A DNA stretch of 64,000 bases from Candolleomyces eurysporus (GCA_027579435.1 JANBPK010001475.1:110391-174390); one strand, 5' to 3'. Shown: positions 20,936-32,763, counted from the stretch's first letter. The notes: a model not told the origin generated them from the sequence alone. Numbers and translations: made by a program.

Positions 20936-23901
20936 ATGGCCAACGCTACGGACGGAGCGAAAGAGCAGACTCAGGGTGGTGTAGGCTTATCAGATGCGCA
21001 GCTCTCTCAACCGAGGAGGCGGATGTTGGATTTAGTCAATCGCCTGCACAGTACTGGGTGAGCCTCTATCTCGTTCTTCTTTTCGACATGAAGTGACACA
21101 TTCATAGCGTGCAAGTCGATATCGACCTTCCACAAATCGCCGTTATCGGCTCACAGAGTGCTGGAAAATCGTCTCTCATTGAGTCAATCTCCGGAATTAC
21201 TCTTCCTCGCGCTGCTGGGACTTGTACGCGGTATGCTACANTTTTTTGAGTTGCATTTGAAGGGAAACTGATCTCGGTGCAGATGCCCTACAGAATGCCG
21301 ACTTTCACGTAGCGATAGTCCCTGGCAGTGTAAGGTTTCTTTACGGTTCATCACGGACAAGAACGGACAGCTACTGGGTCAAGTCCGCAATGAAGTTTTC
21401 GGGTCAGTCATCTACAACAAGGCTGAAGTCGAGGAGCGTATCAAGCGCGCTCAAAGCGCAATTTTAAACCCTTCGCGGCCCAGGAAAGAATTTTTGGATG
21501 GTGACGACGACATTTCCTGTCCGACTGAGCTTAGTTTTTCCAATAACTGCGTATCTCTTCAAATAAGTGGACCCGATGTTGCAGACCTCTCGTTCTGCGA
21601 TCTACCAGGTAATGTCTCCATTTCGTTGTGTTACGTACCCAGTTTGCTAACTAGCGACTCTTGACAACGTGGTTTAGGTCTAATTGCCAGCGTGAGCAGC
21701 AGTGGAGGGCATGCCAACGATATCGCCCTTGTTGAGGGCTTGGTAACTTCCTATATCAAGAAACCCAGCTGCATCATCCTTTTGACAGTCACTTGCGAGA
21801 GTAAGTCGCTGTCCCCGTATTACTTCCTTGTTCTAATTCCATCTCAGCGGATTTCGAAAATCAGGGCGCTCATCGGCTTGCGAAACAATACGACCCTGAA
21901 GGAAGGAGGACCATCGGTGAGTCATGCCTATTTTTTCTTTCTGAATAAATTTCCGACGTATCGTAGGTGTCCTCACCAAGCCTGATCGCATTCCTGAGGG
22001 AGAGCAGAACCACTGGCTCCCCTTCATTCGGAATGAGCGCGAGGCTTTGGACAATAACTGGTACTGCGTCAAGCAGCCTAGCTCCAGCGATATCAAGCAG
22101 AAGATCACATGGGATGAAGCTCGAAAGCGTGAAGACGACTACTTTTCGATGACGCCCCCTTGGAACGAACTGGATACCATCTACCTCAAGTACCTCCGCA
22201 CCCGTAATCTCGTCGAACGGTTGAGCTCTGTTCTATCCGACCTCATCGCGAAACGGCTGCCTGAAATCCAAGAAGAGCTCGATCGGTCCATTATCAAGGT
22301 TCGAGAGATCCTCAGTTCGCTTCCGCGGCCACCTTCTACCGATCCTGTGAACGAAGTTACGAATCTACTTTACGAATTTGTGGCGGACTTGCATCAACAT
22401 GTTGATGGGGTACCTGGTGAAAATGGACTTTTGCAATGCATACGACCGGCGCAAGATCGATTCAGGAGGACGATTCGAGATACGGCGCCTCAATTCATGC
22501 CGTTCGAGCGCCGCAGGGCGGACGGCAAGGTGTTGCGACCTCCAACCTTCCTAGAAGGCGACGACGATATTGGAGTGGTGAACAATCAGGTATACGGGAG
22601 AGCTCTCGTTGTCGCGAGGAAGATGGCAAACACAGATGAAGCCGAAGAATCGGTACCGGCACCAAAACAAACCCAAGAAGCAGAACCATCGGGACCGGTA
22701 CCAGTTCAAACCCAAGAAGCAGAACCATCGAGCTCCACGGCGAAGAAGAGGACCTATGAAGAGTCTGTCGAGGATTCAAACACGGGAAATATTTATGTAG
22801 ACGAAGTATTCGCCCGTGCTCACAAGTTCGTCCGTCCATCCCTATCTGTGTACGTCGCCGGCTAAATCTCATCAAGGGCTCGAACTCGCGAGTTGCCAGG
22901 GAGCTACCCCTTCGCAGTTCAGAAAACTTTCATCATTGACGTCGTGAAGCAGTGGAGGGATCCTGCTCTCATTTACCTCCAAAATGTGCAGACGTTCATG
23001 CTTGCTCATACGAAGCAGCTTGTCAGCAAGCACTTCTCCGAGTTTGGTCAGGGGCTTCTGGAGCAGAGAGTTCGGTAAGTAGCCGCGGCGTCTCCAATGT
23101 TGCTCATGCTCACTCCTCTCTAGCGCCATTGTTCATAATCATTTGAAGGAATGTTTCAAGCGTGCGGAACAACGGGTCCTCTGGGTGCTGGAGATGGAAG
23201 AGCACCCTTTCACGGTCAACTATCACTACCTTTCCGAGTACAAGAACAAGTTCCTGGCGTACTACAAGAGTGCGAGAGACAAGGAGACTCGGGGAAAAGT
23301 CACCTCGCAGATTGAGAACTTCGTCTCACAGCCCACCGTTTCTGCAGCAGGTCCCTCACAGCCCAGCACACCCGGGAACCCAAAGGCGGCAAAGAAACCT
23401 CGTCCCACCGGCTTTTTCGGTAGCCCTGAGGAACCGGAGGAACCAAACGGTATTGCAAAGGTTATGGCGGGGCTTACAGAAATGGGGATTTTGGGGATCA
23501 AGCCTCAGGATTTGTACAGGATCTTGCCGCCCGATGAGATGGAGCCAGCTATCAACATCATGGCCGACGTTCGAGCATACTGTCAAGGTGGGAGGCTTCT
23601 TTGACCATTTTTGCTTTTTGTTTACACGCTGGCTGACAAATGACAACCATGTGCAGTTGCCTACAAACGGTTCTCGGATAACGTTCCTCAAGCGGTAGAC
23701 CATGAACTCGTTCGAGGTGTCGAACGGGATATTCTAAAGACGCTGTGTATGAAACTCGGAACGAGCGGTCCTTCGAGCCAGAGGATTTGTGCAGAGCTCG
23801 CCCAAGAAAGCCCACAAGTAGCTGATAAGCGCCTGGATCTGATGAAGAAGCTAGAACGTTTGCAGTCGGCAACGGTGGAGCTGATGGAAATCGACCTGTA
23901 G
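20936..23901 (+). CDS. Mx/DRP-type dynamin GTPase D1
   Basis: This is a large self-assembling GTPase of the dynamin superfamily, roughly 800 aa. It has a GTPase domain, a stalk and a C-terminal GED helix (from [19 protein letters not shown]), with no PH domain. The start at 20936 sits in a strong context (CCACCATGG). Motifs seen are P-loop GSQSAGKSS at about 21148-21174, switch II DLPG split by an intron, and TKPD. The stalk motif ARTRELPG follows an intron near 22880. D1 differs from D2 and D3: its P-loop has SQSAGKS instead of QQSSGKS, and it lacks the intron they carry after LIAKR. Two disordered stretches, about 22500-22800 (with a repeated QTQEAEPS) and about 23310-23450, are unlike those of the paralogues. 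It is cytoplasmic or membrane-remodelling by family; an antiviral role would be inference. One N lies in intron 2 (21241). Confidence 0.88.
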
Positions 23902-24019
23902 CCATTGTGGGTCCCATTTTTATGCCTACAATGGTTCTCCTTGACAGCATTTGGTCATTCAATGTAACTTTAATCCTTGTTTTCCCATTTTTGAGCGTAC
24001 TTTCTGATGAAATGGAGAT

Positions 24020-24140
24020 GCCCAGGAAAGGGATAGAATGCTGTGGAATATATGCTGTGGTATATATACTGTGCAGTTAACCGAGGCTAATCCCTTACCG
24101 CAGCCATCGAAATCAGACTCTTACCTTACCCTTTCACTAT
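24020..24140 (+). promoter_or_regulatory. Promoter of dynamin D2, with TATA box
   Basis: TATATATA at 24061-24068 lies about 100 bp before the D2 start. The block ATGCCCAGG upstream and CCGCAGCCATCGAA downstream of the box recur at the same places before D3 (29482 onward), so the promoter was copied with the gene. Confidence 0.65.
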
Positions 24141-24167
24141 CGTTCTTGCTTTACTCGTTGCTTCGCC

Positions 24168-27112
24168 ATGGATCCAACCCTACCCGATCCTATTGCACCT
24201 TTGGAGGGGCAAGCAGAACTCAAAGCTCAATCAGGCGTCGGCCTCTCAGATGCCCAGCTTTCCCAGTCAAGACGCCAGACCCTCGACCTCGTTAATCGGC
24301 TACATAGCACAGGGTTTGTTTCCATGTTCTCAATTCCATCGTATTCTATTCCTGCTAACGTTACCATCCGCCAACAGAGTTCAAGTCGACATCGATCTAC
24401 CTCAGATTGTCGTCGTAGGGCAACAGAGCTCTGGAAAATCATCTCTGATTGAATCCGTATCTGGGATCACTTTGCCGCGTGCCGCAGGTACCTGTACGAG
24501 GTTCGTCACGATTTTGTTCTTTCTTCTCGTGCAATCTGGCTGAAGATGATTGTTCAGATGCCCAACCGAATGCCGCTTGAAGGGAAGTACCGGACGCTGG
24601 CAATGCGAAGTCTCTCTTCGCTTTATCACAGACAGCAAAGGACAGCCTCTTGGACAAGCGCGCAACGAACTATTTGGACCAATTATCTACAATAAAGCGG
24701 AGGTGGAAGATAGGGTTCGACGCGCTCAGCGTGCTATCCTGAGCCCATCGAAGCCTCGAAGGCAGTTCTTGGATGGAGATATCGATGAACTTTCGGAGAA
24801 GTCAGAGCTGAGCTTCTCGAGGAACGTTGTTTCGTTGTCGATCAGTGGGCCTGAGGTCGCTGATCTGTCGTTCTGCGATCTTCCGGGTAAGATAAATCTT
24901 GTCGTTGCCCTAAGAATCCCTATCTGATGTCGGATTATAGGTCTCATTGCCAGCGTTGGAACCGGCAATGGGGCGTCAACCGACATTGGCCTTGTCGAAG
25001 GCTTAATCAAGTCTTATATCACGAAGCCCAGCTGTATCATTCTTCTTACCGTGGCTTGCGAGAGTATGTATCAGTTATATTCAATCTCTTTCCTTTACTC
25101 ACCATACCGCTTTATCCAGCCGATTTCGAGAACCAAGGTGCCTACCGTCTCGCTAAACTCCATGATCCCGATGGCAAAAGGACGATAGGTACTTTCTTTG
25201 CCTTCCTTACAGCTTTGCACTCGCTCAACCTGTTCTTTAGGTGTCTTGACCAAGCCAGACAGAATTCCGACCGGCGAAGAGAAAGGCTGGATTGATTTCA
25301 TCAGAAATGAAAGGGAACCCCTGGAAAACAACTGGTACTGCGTGAAGCAGCCCAGCTCCAGCGACCTCAAGCAAAACATCACTTGGCACGATGCCCGCCA
25401 GCGCGAAGAGGAATACTTTGCGGGTACATCTCCATGGAGCGAACTGGACTCGATCTTCCACAAATACCTTCGTACGCGAAACTTGGTTGACAGATTGAGC
25501 TCGGTTCTCTCGGATCTCATTGCAAAGAGGTATGAATTCTCTCTAAATTCGGCGGCATGGCTACTGACCTCCTCAATTATAGGCTGCCCGAAATTCAAGA
25601 GGAGCTCGAGAGGAGCATAACCGAAACACGACAGAATCTCAAGGATTTGGCACCTGCTCCATCTACTGATCCCTTCAATGACATTGCAAAATTGATACAC
25701 GACTTCACTGTTGATCTGCGCCAACAGGTCATTGGTGTACCAGACGAGGATGGCTTGCTTCAGGCCATCAGACCTGCCCAGCAGCAGCTCCGCACTGCGA
25801 TCAGAAGAACTGCTCCAGAATTTGTACCTTTATCTCGAGAGTCGGCTCCCAGTTTCACCTTACCACGGGTGAAATTCCTTGACAACGAGGAGGAATTAGT
25901 TGCCGGGGAAGATGCAGATGATGAGAGTGAGGACGACTCGGAGGATGAGGGGGTGCCTCAGGCAGGATATCTCCTCGGTCCATTTGGTCCACCGACACCT
26001 CAGCAGTCGAGTGCGATTTACGTGGATGAAGTCTATGACAGGGCTCATGAGTGCGTGTTTTTATGTGCATTCTTTATCTGCTGCTCACTATTTCTCAAGA
26101 GCGCGAACCCGGGAGCTGCCAGGCTTTTATCCGTTTGTAGTCCAACAAAGCTTCATCACGGAAATTGTCGACAAGTGGCATGCACCAGCCTTAGCGTATC
26201 TTCAAACAGTTCAGCGTGTCATGTCGAAGAAGACGAAAGAAATCGTGAATAAGCATTTCGAGGGGTTCGGTCAAGGTGTGCTTGAGCAGAGAGTCAAGTA
26301 AGCGCCGCTCAGTCTCTAAAAAAATATCCCTTCTTGACCTGGCAATTTCAGAACAATTATCCATTCACATTTGAATAAATGCTTCGAGAGAGCTGAAGAT
26401 AGGATCGAGTGGCTCCTGGATCTCGAAGACATTCCATTCACGCTAAACCACCACTATCTTTCTGATTACAAGGAAAAGTTTTTGGCCTATTACAAGGCTG
26501 CTAGGGAGGAGGCGACCCGGAACAACATTGCCACCCAAATCAAGGCATTCGAGCAGAGGTCAATAGAGCCATCGAGTGCTTTTGTGGCATCACCTACAAA
26601 GGCGAGGTACGGCTCTTCTCAGGCAGCGGAACCTACAGGTGTTGCCAAAGTCTTGACGGGACTGGCCGAAATGGGGATCACAGGGATGAAGCCCGAAGAT
26701 GTTTACAAGATCCTCCCTCTGGACACCATGGCGCCGGCTATCAATATCATGGCCGATGTCAGAGCTTACTTCCAAGGTACGAAAGCTTTCTCGCCCGAAG
26801 GCCTGACAAGTGGGCTAACTTGCCCCTTTGTTCCTGTGGTTATTTTTTTTCCTTGTTATGAACGCAGTCGCCTACAAACGGGTGGCAGATAACATTCCTC
26901 TAGCGGTCGACCATGAACTTGTCAGGGGCATCGAACGAGATGTTCTCAAAATCCTCAATACAGGACTAGGTATGAACGGACCCGACGGACATCGCATCGC
27001 GAAGGAGTTAGCCATGGAAAGCCCGCAAATTGCAGATAAACGACAGGATTTGAAGAACAAGTTGGATCGCCTTCAGACCGCGAATGAAGAGTTGTTGGGA
27101 ATCGGGGTGTAG
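24168..27112 (+). CDS. Mx/DRP-type dynamin GTPase D2
   Basis: This is a complete dynamin-family gene of about ten exons. It runs from the N-terminal segment ([20 protein letters not shown]) through P-loop GQQSSGKSS at about 24418-24444, CDLPG before an intron, TKPDRIPTGEEKG and the stalk with ARTRELPG to the GED region ending at the TAG 27110-27112. The ATG at 24168 follows the promoter by about 100 bp and matches the D3 start (MDPTLP). There is no PH domain or membrane anchor. An acidic disordered loop (DADDESEDDSEDEG, about 25830-26020) precedes ARTRELPG. A second variable loop (about 26530-26640) lies just before the conserved GVAKVLTGLAEMGI segment, where animal Mx proteins have loop L4. 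The central GTPase exons and introns are nearly identical to D3. Confidence 0.9.
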
Positions 27113-27374
27113 GGAGATCGGGAAGTAGGGAGTATGGGCATGCAGCTTTGTCGGTTGGAACTGACACAATGTGGTCGAGACCCACGGTGTCGGTGCCAAC
27201 CTGTCGTTGAAGCTTCTGCCCATCCGTATCTACGCAAGTGATGTTTGAGAAGTCGTGAAAGACCTTTGTACAATTATTACACTTCATGTATATGTGCTAA
27301 TCGATTGAATATTTGATTGAACGCTGCCAGTGCTCTGTGATTAATTTACGTTGATGGCAATGTACTAGCACTGG

Positions 27375-27632
27375 TTATGTAGGTAGTCCCATCGCATACC
27401 TAGCACTCACTTCAAGAGGCAGATTGACCGCTCATTTACAGGCTGTTAGATCACCAAGAACCATAAGGCAGAGCAGCTTCTTGGTGAGTATCTCTGGATG
27501 CGGGTAATCCTTGCCTTGACCATCTTGTTCTATGGGACTGACTTTTTGGTCGTTCGTGGACACATTGAAGGAGGCTTCCGATATCGCTGGGTGTCAACAG
27601 ACCGCATCCATCTCAAGCTTACCCAAGCTCGA
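27375..27632 (+). pseudogene. Third receptor fragment (GPCR relic)
   Basis: About 255 bp match GPCR-A and GPCR-B over the end of one intron and the TM5 exon (RVILALTILFYGTDFLVVRG, then EGGFRYRWVSTDRI). Homology starts abruptly near 27377 and stops near 27630, after which the frame runs into a stop at 27683. No other receptor exon is nearby. The relic sits directly after the 3' flank of dynamin D2 and before a dynamin pseudogene. It shows that a receptor was part of the DNA duplicated with the dynamin unit. Confidence 0.8.
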
Positions 27633-27689
27633 GTTCGTCTAGATCCCAGCAGTGCGGAGGGGCTGGTCGTATACCGTATTTAGAGGCCA

Positions 27690-28398
27690 GGGACGACAGT
27701 ACTAGTGTGAGAATCAGCATCTTTTCTTCCAACCATCGCCATGATTTCACGCTCAAGCACTGTCTCCTTTAGAGACTCCTAAAATTCAAGAACGAGTCTA
27801 TTGCAACTCTTCTCCGATTCTCTGCCGACGTAGCTTGAAGATTGCGAAAATCTGCTTCAAAACCATCTGTTGCGGGATCTTGGCGCTATAACACCCTCCC
27901 CGCTTCTCTATGAGCGTTGGATCAGGGCCGGGAGAAATGAAAAGGGGGAGTTCACTTGACGAGGGGCTATGCTTAGTGAGGTCCGATGCTTTCACCCGTT
28001 TCATCTGATCCTAGAACATTGAATAGGGAGAATCAGTGGATTGCGGGCATGGTGAATGTAAATGAAGCCGTGGCTCGTCAAGCCGAAGACGGACACATAC
28101 CAGAGTCGGACGGAGAATATACGGTCTCGGGCGAGGAAACGGTTCAAGGAACGTTTGGAGAAGGATATCGACCACCCTGATTTCTGGCATTACCAACGTT
28201 AGAGAGTATACCATCGAATGGGACTACCATGCCAGGTTGTTTTTGTCGTTCCTGCAACCGGCATTACAGTGCTGGCACAGCACGCCCACGCACCTCTTGA
28301 TCCACGTCCCGCTCGACTCGTTCAACTCTTCGTCACCGCCAAGCCCCTCACCTCACCAACATCCTGCCTCAGCTCCGGTAACCTACAGGAAATCGACG
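27690..28398. other. Stretch without a recognised gene between D2 flank and dynamin pseudogene
   Basis: About 700 bp lie between the receptor relic and the dynamin pseudogene. A 64-codon frame at 27986-28180 and a longer one at 28237-28896 are open but match nothing I recognise, and the second runs through the pseudogene in a foreign frame. The stretch is probably decayed duplicated or inserted DNA. Confidence 0.35.
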
Positions 28399-28399
28399 T

Positions 28400-29358
28400 C
28401 TACTTCACCATCGACGTCGTCAAGCAATGGAGGGATCCTGCTCTCATCTACCTCCAAAATGTATAGACGTTCATGCTTGCTCATACGAAAGAGCTTGTCA
28501 GCAAGCACTTCAAGGGCTTTTGAAGCAGAGAGTCCGGCAAGTTGCCGCGGTGTCTCCAATGCTGCTGATGTCCACTCCTCTCTAGCTCCATCGTTCATAA
28601 TCATTCAGAGGGACGTTTCAAGAGTGCGGAGCAATGGGTCCTCAAGGTGCTGGAGATGGAAGAGCACCCTCTCACCTTCAACTACCACTACCTTTCCGAG
28701 AGTACAAGAGCAAGTTGTTGGCGTACTACAAAGTTGGGGAGACAAGGAGACTCGAGGAGAAGCTACCTCGCAAATCGAGAGCTTCATCTCGCAGCCCACC
28801 GTTTCCGCGACATGTTCCCAATATCCCAGCACACCCGGAAACTCAAAGGCGGCAAAGAAATCTCGTCCTGCTGGCTTTTTCGGTAGCTCTGAGTAACTGG
28901 AAGAACCAAACGGTATTGCAAAGGTTTTGGCGGGGCTCGTAGAAATGGTGACTGTGGGGATCAAGCTTCAGGATTTGTACAGGATCTCGCCGCCTGATGA
29001 GATGGAGCCAGCTATCAATATCATGGCCGATGTCAGAGCATACTGTCAAGGTAAGAGTCTTCTTTGACTATCCTTGCTTTTGTTTGACAAACTGGCTGAC
29101 AAACGACAACCATTCACAGTTGCCTACAAACGGTTTTCGGATAACGTTCCTCGAGCGGTAGACCATGAACTCGTTCGAGGTGTCGAACGGGATATTCTAA
29201 AGACGCTGTGTATGAAACTCGGAGGGAGTCGACCTTCGAGTGAGTGGATTTGTGCAGAGCTCGCCTCAGAAGACTTGCAAGTAGCTGATAAGCGCCTGGA
29301 TTTGATGATGAAGATATCTACAGTCGGCAACATTAAGCTGATGAAGATCTGTTTGTAG
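28400..29358 (+). pseudogene. Dynamin pseudogene, D1-like stalk and GED half
   Basis: The sequence matches the D1 gene from [18 protein letters not shown] to the final stop, introns included, but no GTPase domain is present. Damage is plain. A TAG follows LQNV where D1 has CAG. About 17 bp are missing after SKHF. The splice donor that is GGTAAG in D1 (about 23074) reads GGCAAG here. An in-frame stop replaces a Glu codon in GSSE. The last exon (SDNVPRAVDHELV...) is still well preserved. It lies upstream of D3 as D1 lies upstream of D2, so it is the D1 member of a duplicated D1-D2 unit. Confidence 0.88.
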
Positions 29359-29479
29359 CAGCCATGGCAAGTGGGTCCCATATCTTATGCATACGACGAT
29401 TCTCCTTGTCAAGATGGTAATTCAATGTAGCTTTCACTCTTGTTTTCCCGTTTTCGAACGTACTTCTTGATGCAATCGA

Positions 29480-29595
29480 GATGCCCAGGGAAACGTGTTG
29501 GAACCTGTGGTATATATACTGTGACAGAGCGAAGCTAGTCCGTTACCGCAGCCATCGAAGTCACATCCCTTTCTTACCCTACTCATTTCTCCTCC
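29480..29595 (+). promoter_or_regulatory. Promoter of dynamin D3, with TATA box
   Basis: TATATATA at 29511-29518 lies 78 bp before the D3 start. It is embedded in the same block as the D2 promoter (TGTGGTATATATACTGTG, then TTACCGCAGCCATCGAA). Conservation between the two copies while surrounding bases differ marks the likely core elements. Confidence 0.65.
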
Positions 29596-32517
29596 ATGGA
29601 TCCAACCCTTCCATCGCCTGATCCTTTGGGTGGGCAAACAGAATCCAAAGCTCAATCGGGCGTTGGCCTCTCAGACGCCCAACTTTCCCTGTCAAGACGC
29701 CAGACCCTCGACCTCGTGAATCGGCTACACAGCACAGGGTTCGTGAACGTTTCACCGCTCTCATTTCCATCGTATCCTAGTGCTAATCCCATTATTCACA
29801 AAAGTGTTCAAGTCGACATCGATCTACCCCAGATTGTTGTCGTTGGGCAACAGAGCTCTGGAAAATCGTCTCTGATCGAGTCCGTATCTGGGATCACTTT
29901 GCCTCGTGCCGCGGGTACCTGTACGAGGTTTGTCACTATTTCACTGTGTTGACCCCTTGTCACCTGTCTAAATCGTCACGTCCTTCCAGGTGCCCCACTG
30001 AATGCCGCTTGAGGGGGAGTGCCGGACCCTGGCAATGTGAAGTCTCTCTTCGCTTTATCTCAGACAGCAAAGGACAGCCTCTTGGACAAGCTCGCAACGA
30101 ACCATTTGGGCCAATTATCTACGACAAAGCAGAGGTGGAAGATAGGGTTCGACGCGCTCAGCGTGCTATCCTGAGCCCATCGAAGCCTCGAAAGCAGTTC
30201 TTGGAGGGAGATATCGATGATCTTTCGGAGAAGTCTGAGCTGAGCTTCTCGAGGAACGTTGTTTCGTTGTCGATCAGTGGGCCTGAGGTCGCTGATCTGT
30301 CGTTCTGCGATCTCCCGGGTAAGATAAATCTTGTCGTTGCCCTAAGAATGCCCTATCTGATGTCGGATTATAGGTCTTATTGCCAGCGTTGGAACCGGCA
30401 ATGGGGCGTCAACCGACATTGGCCTTGTCGAAGGCTTAATCAAGTCTTATATCACGAGGCCCAGCTGTATCATTCTTCTTACCGTGGCTTGCGAGAGTAT
30501 GTATCAGCCGTATTCGATCTCTTTCTTTTACTCACTATACCGCTGTATTCAGCCGATTTCGAGAACCAAGGTGCCTACCGTCTCGCTAAACTCCATGATC
30601 CCGATGGCAAGAGGACGATAGGTACTTTCTTTGCCTTCCATACAGCCTTGCACTTGCTCAACCTGTTCTTTAGGTGTCTTGACCAAGCCAGACAGAATTC
30701 CGACCGGCGAAGAGAAAGGTTGGATTGATTTCATCAGAAATGAACGGGAGCCCCTGGAAAACAACTGGTACTGCGTGAAGCAGCCCAGCTCCAGCGACCT
30801 GAAGCAAAATATCACTTGGCACGATGCCCGCCAGCGCGAAGAGGAATACTTCGCGGGTACGTCTCCATGGAGCGAACTGGACTCGATCTTCCACAAATAC
30901 CTTCGTACCCGCAACTTGGTTGACAGATTGAGTTCGGTTCTCTCGGATCTCATTGCGAAGAGGTATGGATTCTCCCTCCATCCGTTGATATGGCTACTGA
31001 TCTCCTCAATCGTAGGTTGCCCGAAATTCAAGAGGAACTCGAGAAGAGCATACTCGAAACACAGAAGAATCTCGCGGCTTTGCCACCTCCCCCGTCCACT
31101 GATCCCTTCAACGACATTGCAGCGTTGATATACTCCTTCAACGCTGATTTGCATCGTCACGTCATGGGTATCCCAGACAGGGACGGCGTGCTTCAAACCA
31201 TCAGACCTGGCCAGCAGAGGTTCCGCGAAGCAATCAGAGAAACCGCTCCCAAGTTTGTACCTGTTGCTCGCAACTCATCTTCCAGTTTCACCTTACCGCG
31301 AGTGACATTCCTTGACAACGAGGAGGAATTCGTCTTTCCCAGTGAAGAAGTTGGATTCGGATTGTCAGATTATGACAGTGTCGTTGAGTCGGTGCCCGAG
31401 ACTGTACCTGACCTATCGATCTACGTGGATGAAGTCTACGCCAGGGCTCACGAGTGCGTGTTGTTATGCTCATCCGTTACATTTTCCTCACTGTTTCTCA
31501 AGAGCGCGAACCCGAGAACTGCCAGGCTTTTATCCATTTGTCGTCCAACAAACTTATATCGCGGGCATTGTCTACAAGTGGCGCACGCCGGCGTTGGCCT
31601 ATCTTGAAACAGTTCAAGGCATCATGTCAACGAAGACGAAGCAACTTGTGACCCTGCATTTCGGTAAATTCGGCCAAGGCGTGCTTGAGCAAAGAGTGAA
31701 GTAAGCGCAGGTTCACGCTTATAAAATTACCTTCCTTGACCTGCCAATCTCAGAGCGATCATCCATTCGCATTTGAAGGACTGCTTTGAGAGAGCTGAAG
31801 ATAGGATCAAGTGGCTCCTGGAGCTCGAAGACATTCCATTCACGCTAAACCATCACTATTTCTCTGATTATAAGGAAAAGTTTTTGGCTTACTACAAGTC
31901 TGCTAGGGAGGAGGTGATCCGTAAGGACATTGCCGAGCATATCCAGGCATTCGAGAGGCAGCCATTAGGGTCATCGAGTCCTTACGTGGTATCGGCTCCG
32001 CGCCCTCCATACTCCCCGGCGGTGGAACGGGAACCTACAGGCATTGCAAAAGTCTTGAAGGGACTGGTCGAAATGGGAATCACAGGGACGAAGCCTGGAG
32101 ATGTCTACAAGATTCTCCCTCCGGACGCGATGGCGCCAGCTATAAATATCATGGCCGATGTCAGAGCTTACTTCCAAGGTACGAAAGCTTTCTCCTTCGA
32201 AAACCTGAACCGGAAGCTAACGGGCTCGCCCTTTTGTTCCTGTGGTCATCTCTTCCCTTGTTGTGCCCGCAGTCGCCTACAAGCGGGTGGCAGATAACAT
32301 CCCCCTAGCGGTCGACCAAGAACTCGTCAGAGGCATCGAACGAGATATCCTCAAAATCCTCTATGGACGACTAGGTATCAACGGCCCCGACGGACATCGC
32401 ATCGCGAAGGAGTTGGCTATGGAAAGCCCGCAAATTGCAGATAAACGACAGGATTTGATGAACAAGTTGGAGCGCCTTCGGATTGCGACGCAAGAGCTGT
32501 TGGAGATCAGGATATAG
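29596..32517 (+). CDS. Mx/DRP-type dynamin GTPase D3
   Basis: This is the closest paralogue of D2, with the same exon layout including the intron after LIAKR. It starts MDPTLPSPDP at 29596. The P-loop GQQSSGKSS is at about 29845-29871, followed by [26 protein letters not shown] and the GED segment. The stop TAG is at 32515-32517. Between about 30000 and 30990 it is almost identical to D2 even in introns, while the first intron, the stalk introns and the two disordered loops (about 31260-31425 and 31930-32040) are clearly diverged. The first loop is shorter and less acidic than in D2. The 3' flank to about 32755 also matches the D2 flank. A role in membrane remodelling or intracellular defence is inferred from family only. 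Confidence 0.9.
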
Positions 32518-32763
32518 GGAGTATGGGCATGTAGCTTTGTCGGTCGGAACTGACACAACGTGCATGGTGTCGGTGTCTAGTACCCGCCATTGAAACTTCT
32601 CCCCATCCGTATTTACGCAAGTGATGTTTGAGAGTCGTGAGGGACCTTCGTACAAGTATGACGCTCCGTGTATATGTGTTACCTCGTTGAATCCAATTGA
32701 ACACTAGTGCTCTGATGATTAATTTATCTTGGTGACAGCAGGACTATGTACAAGCGGTAACGT

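Noticed and set aside
27986..28180. Plus frame of 64 codons ending FGEGYRPP
   Set aside because: Protein-like composition but no family, start context or splice partners; it lies in decayed duplicated DNA.
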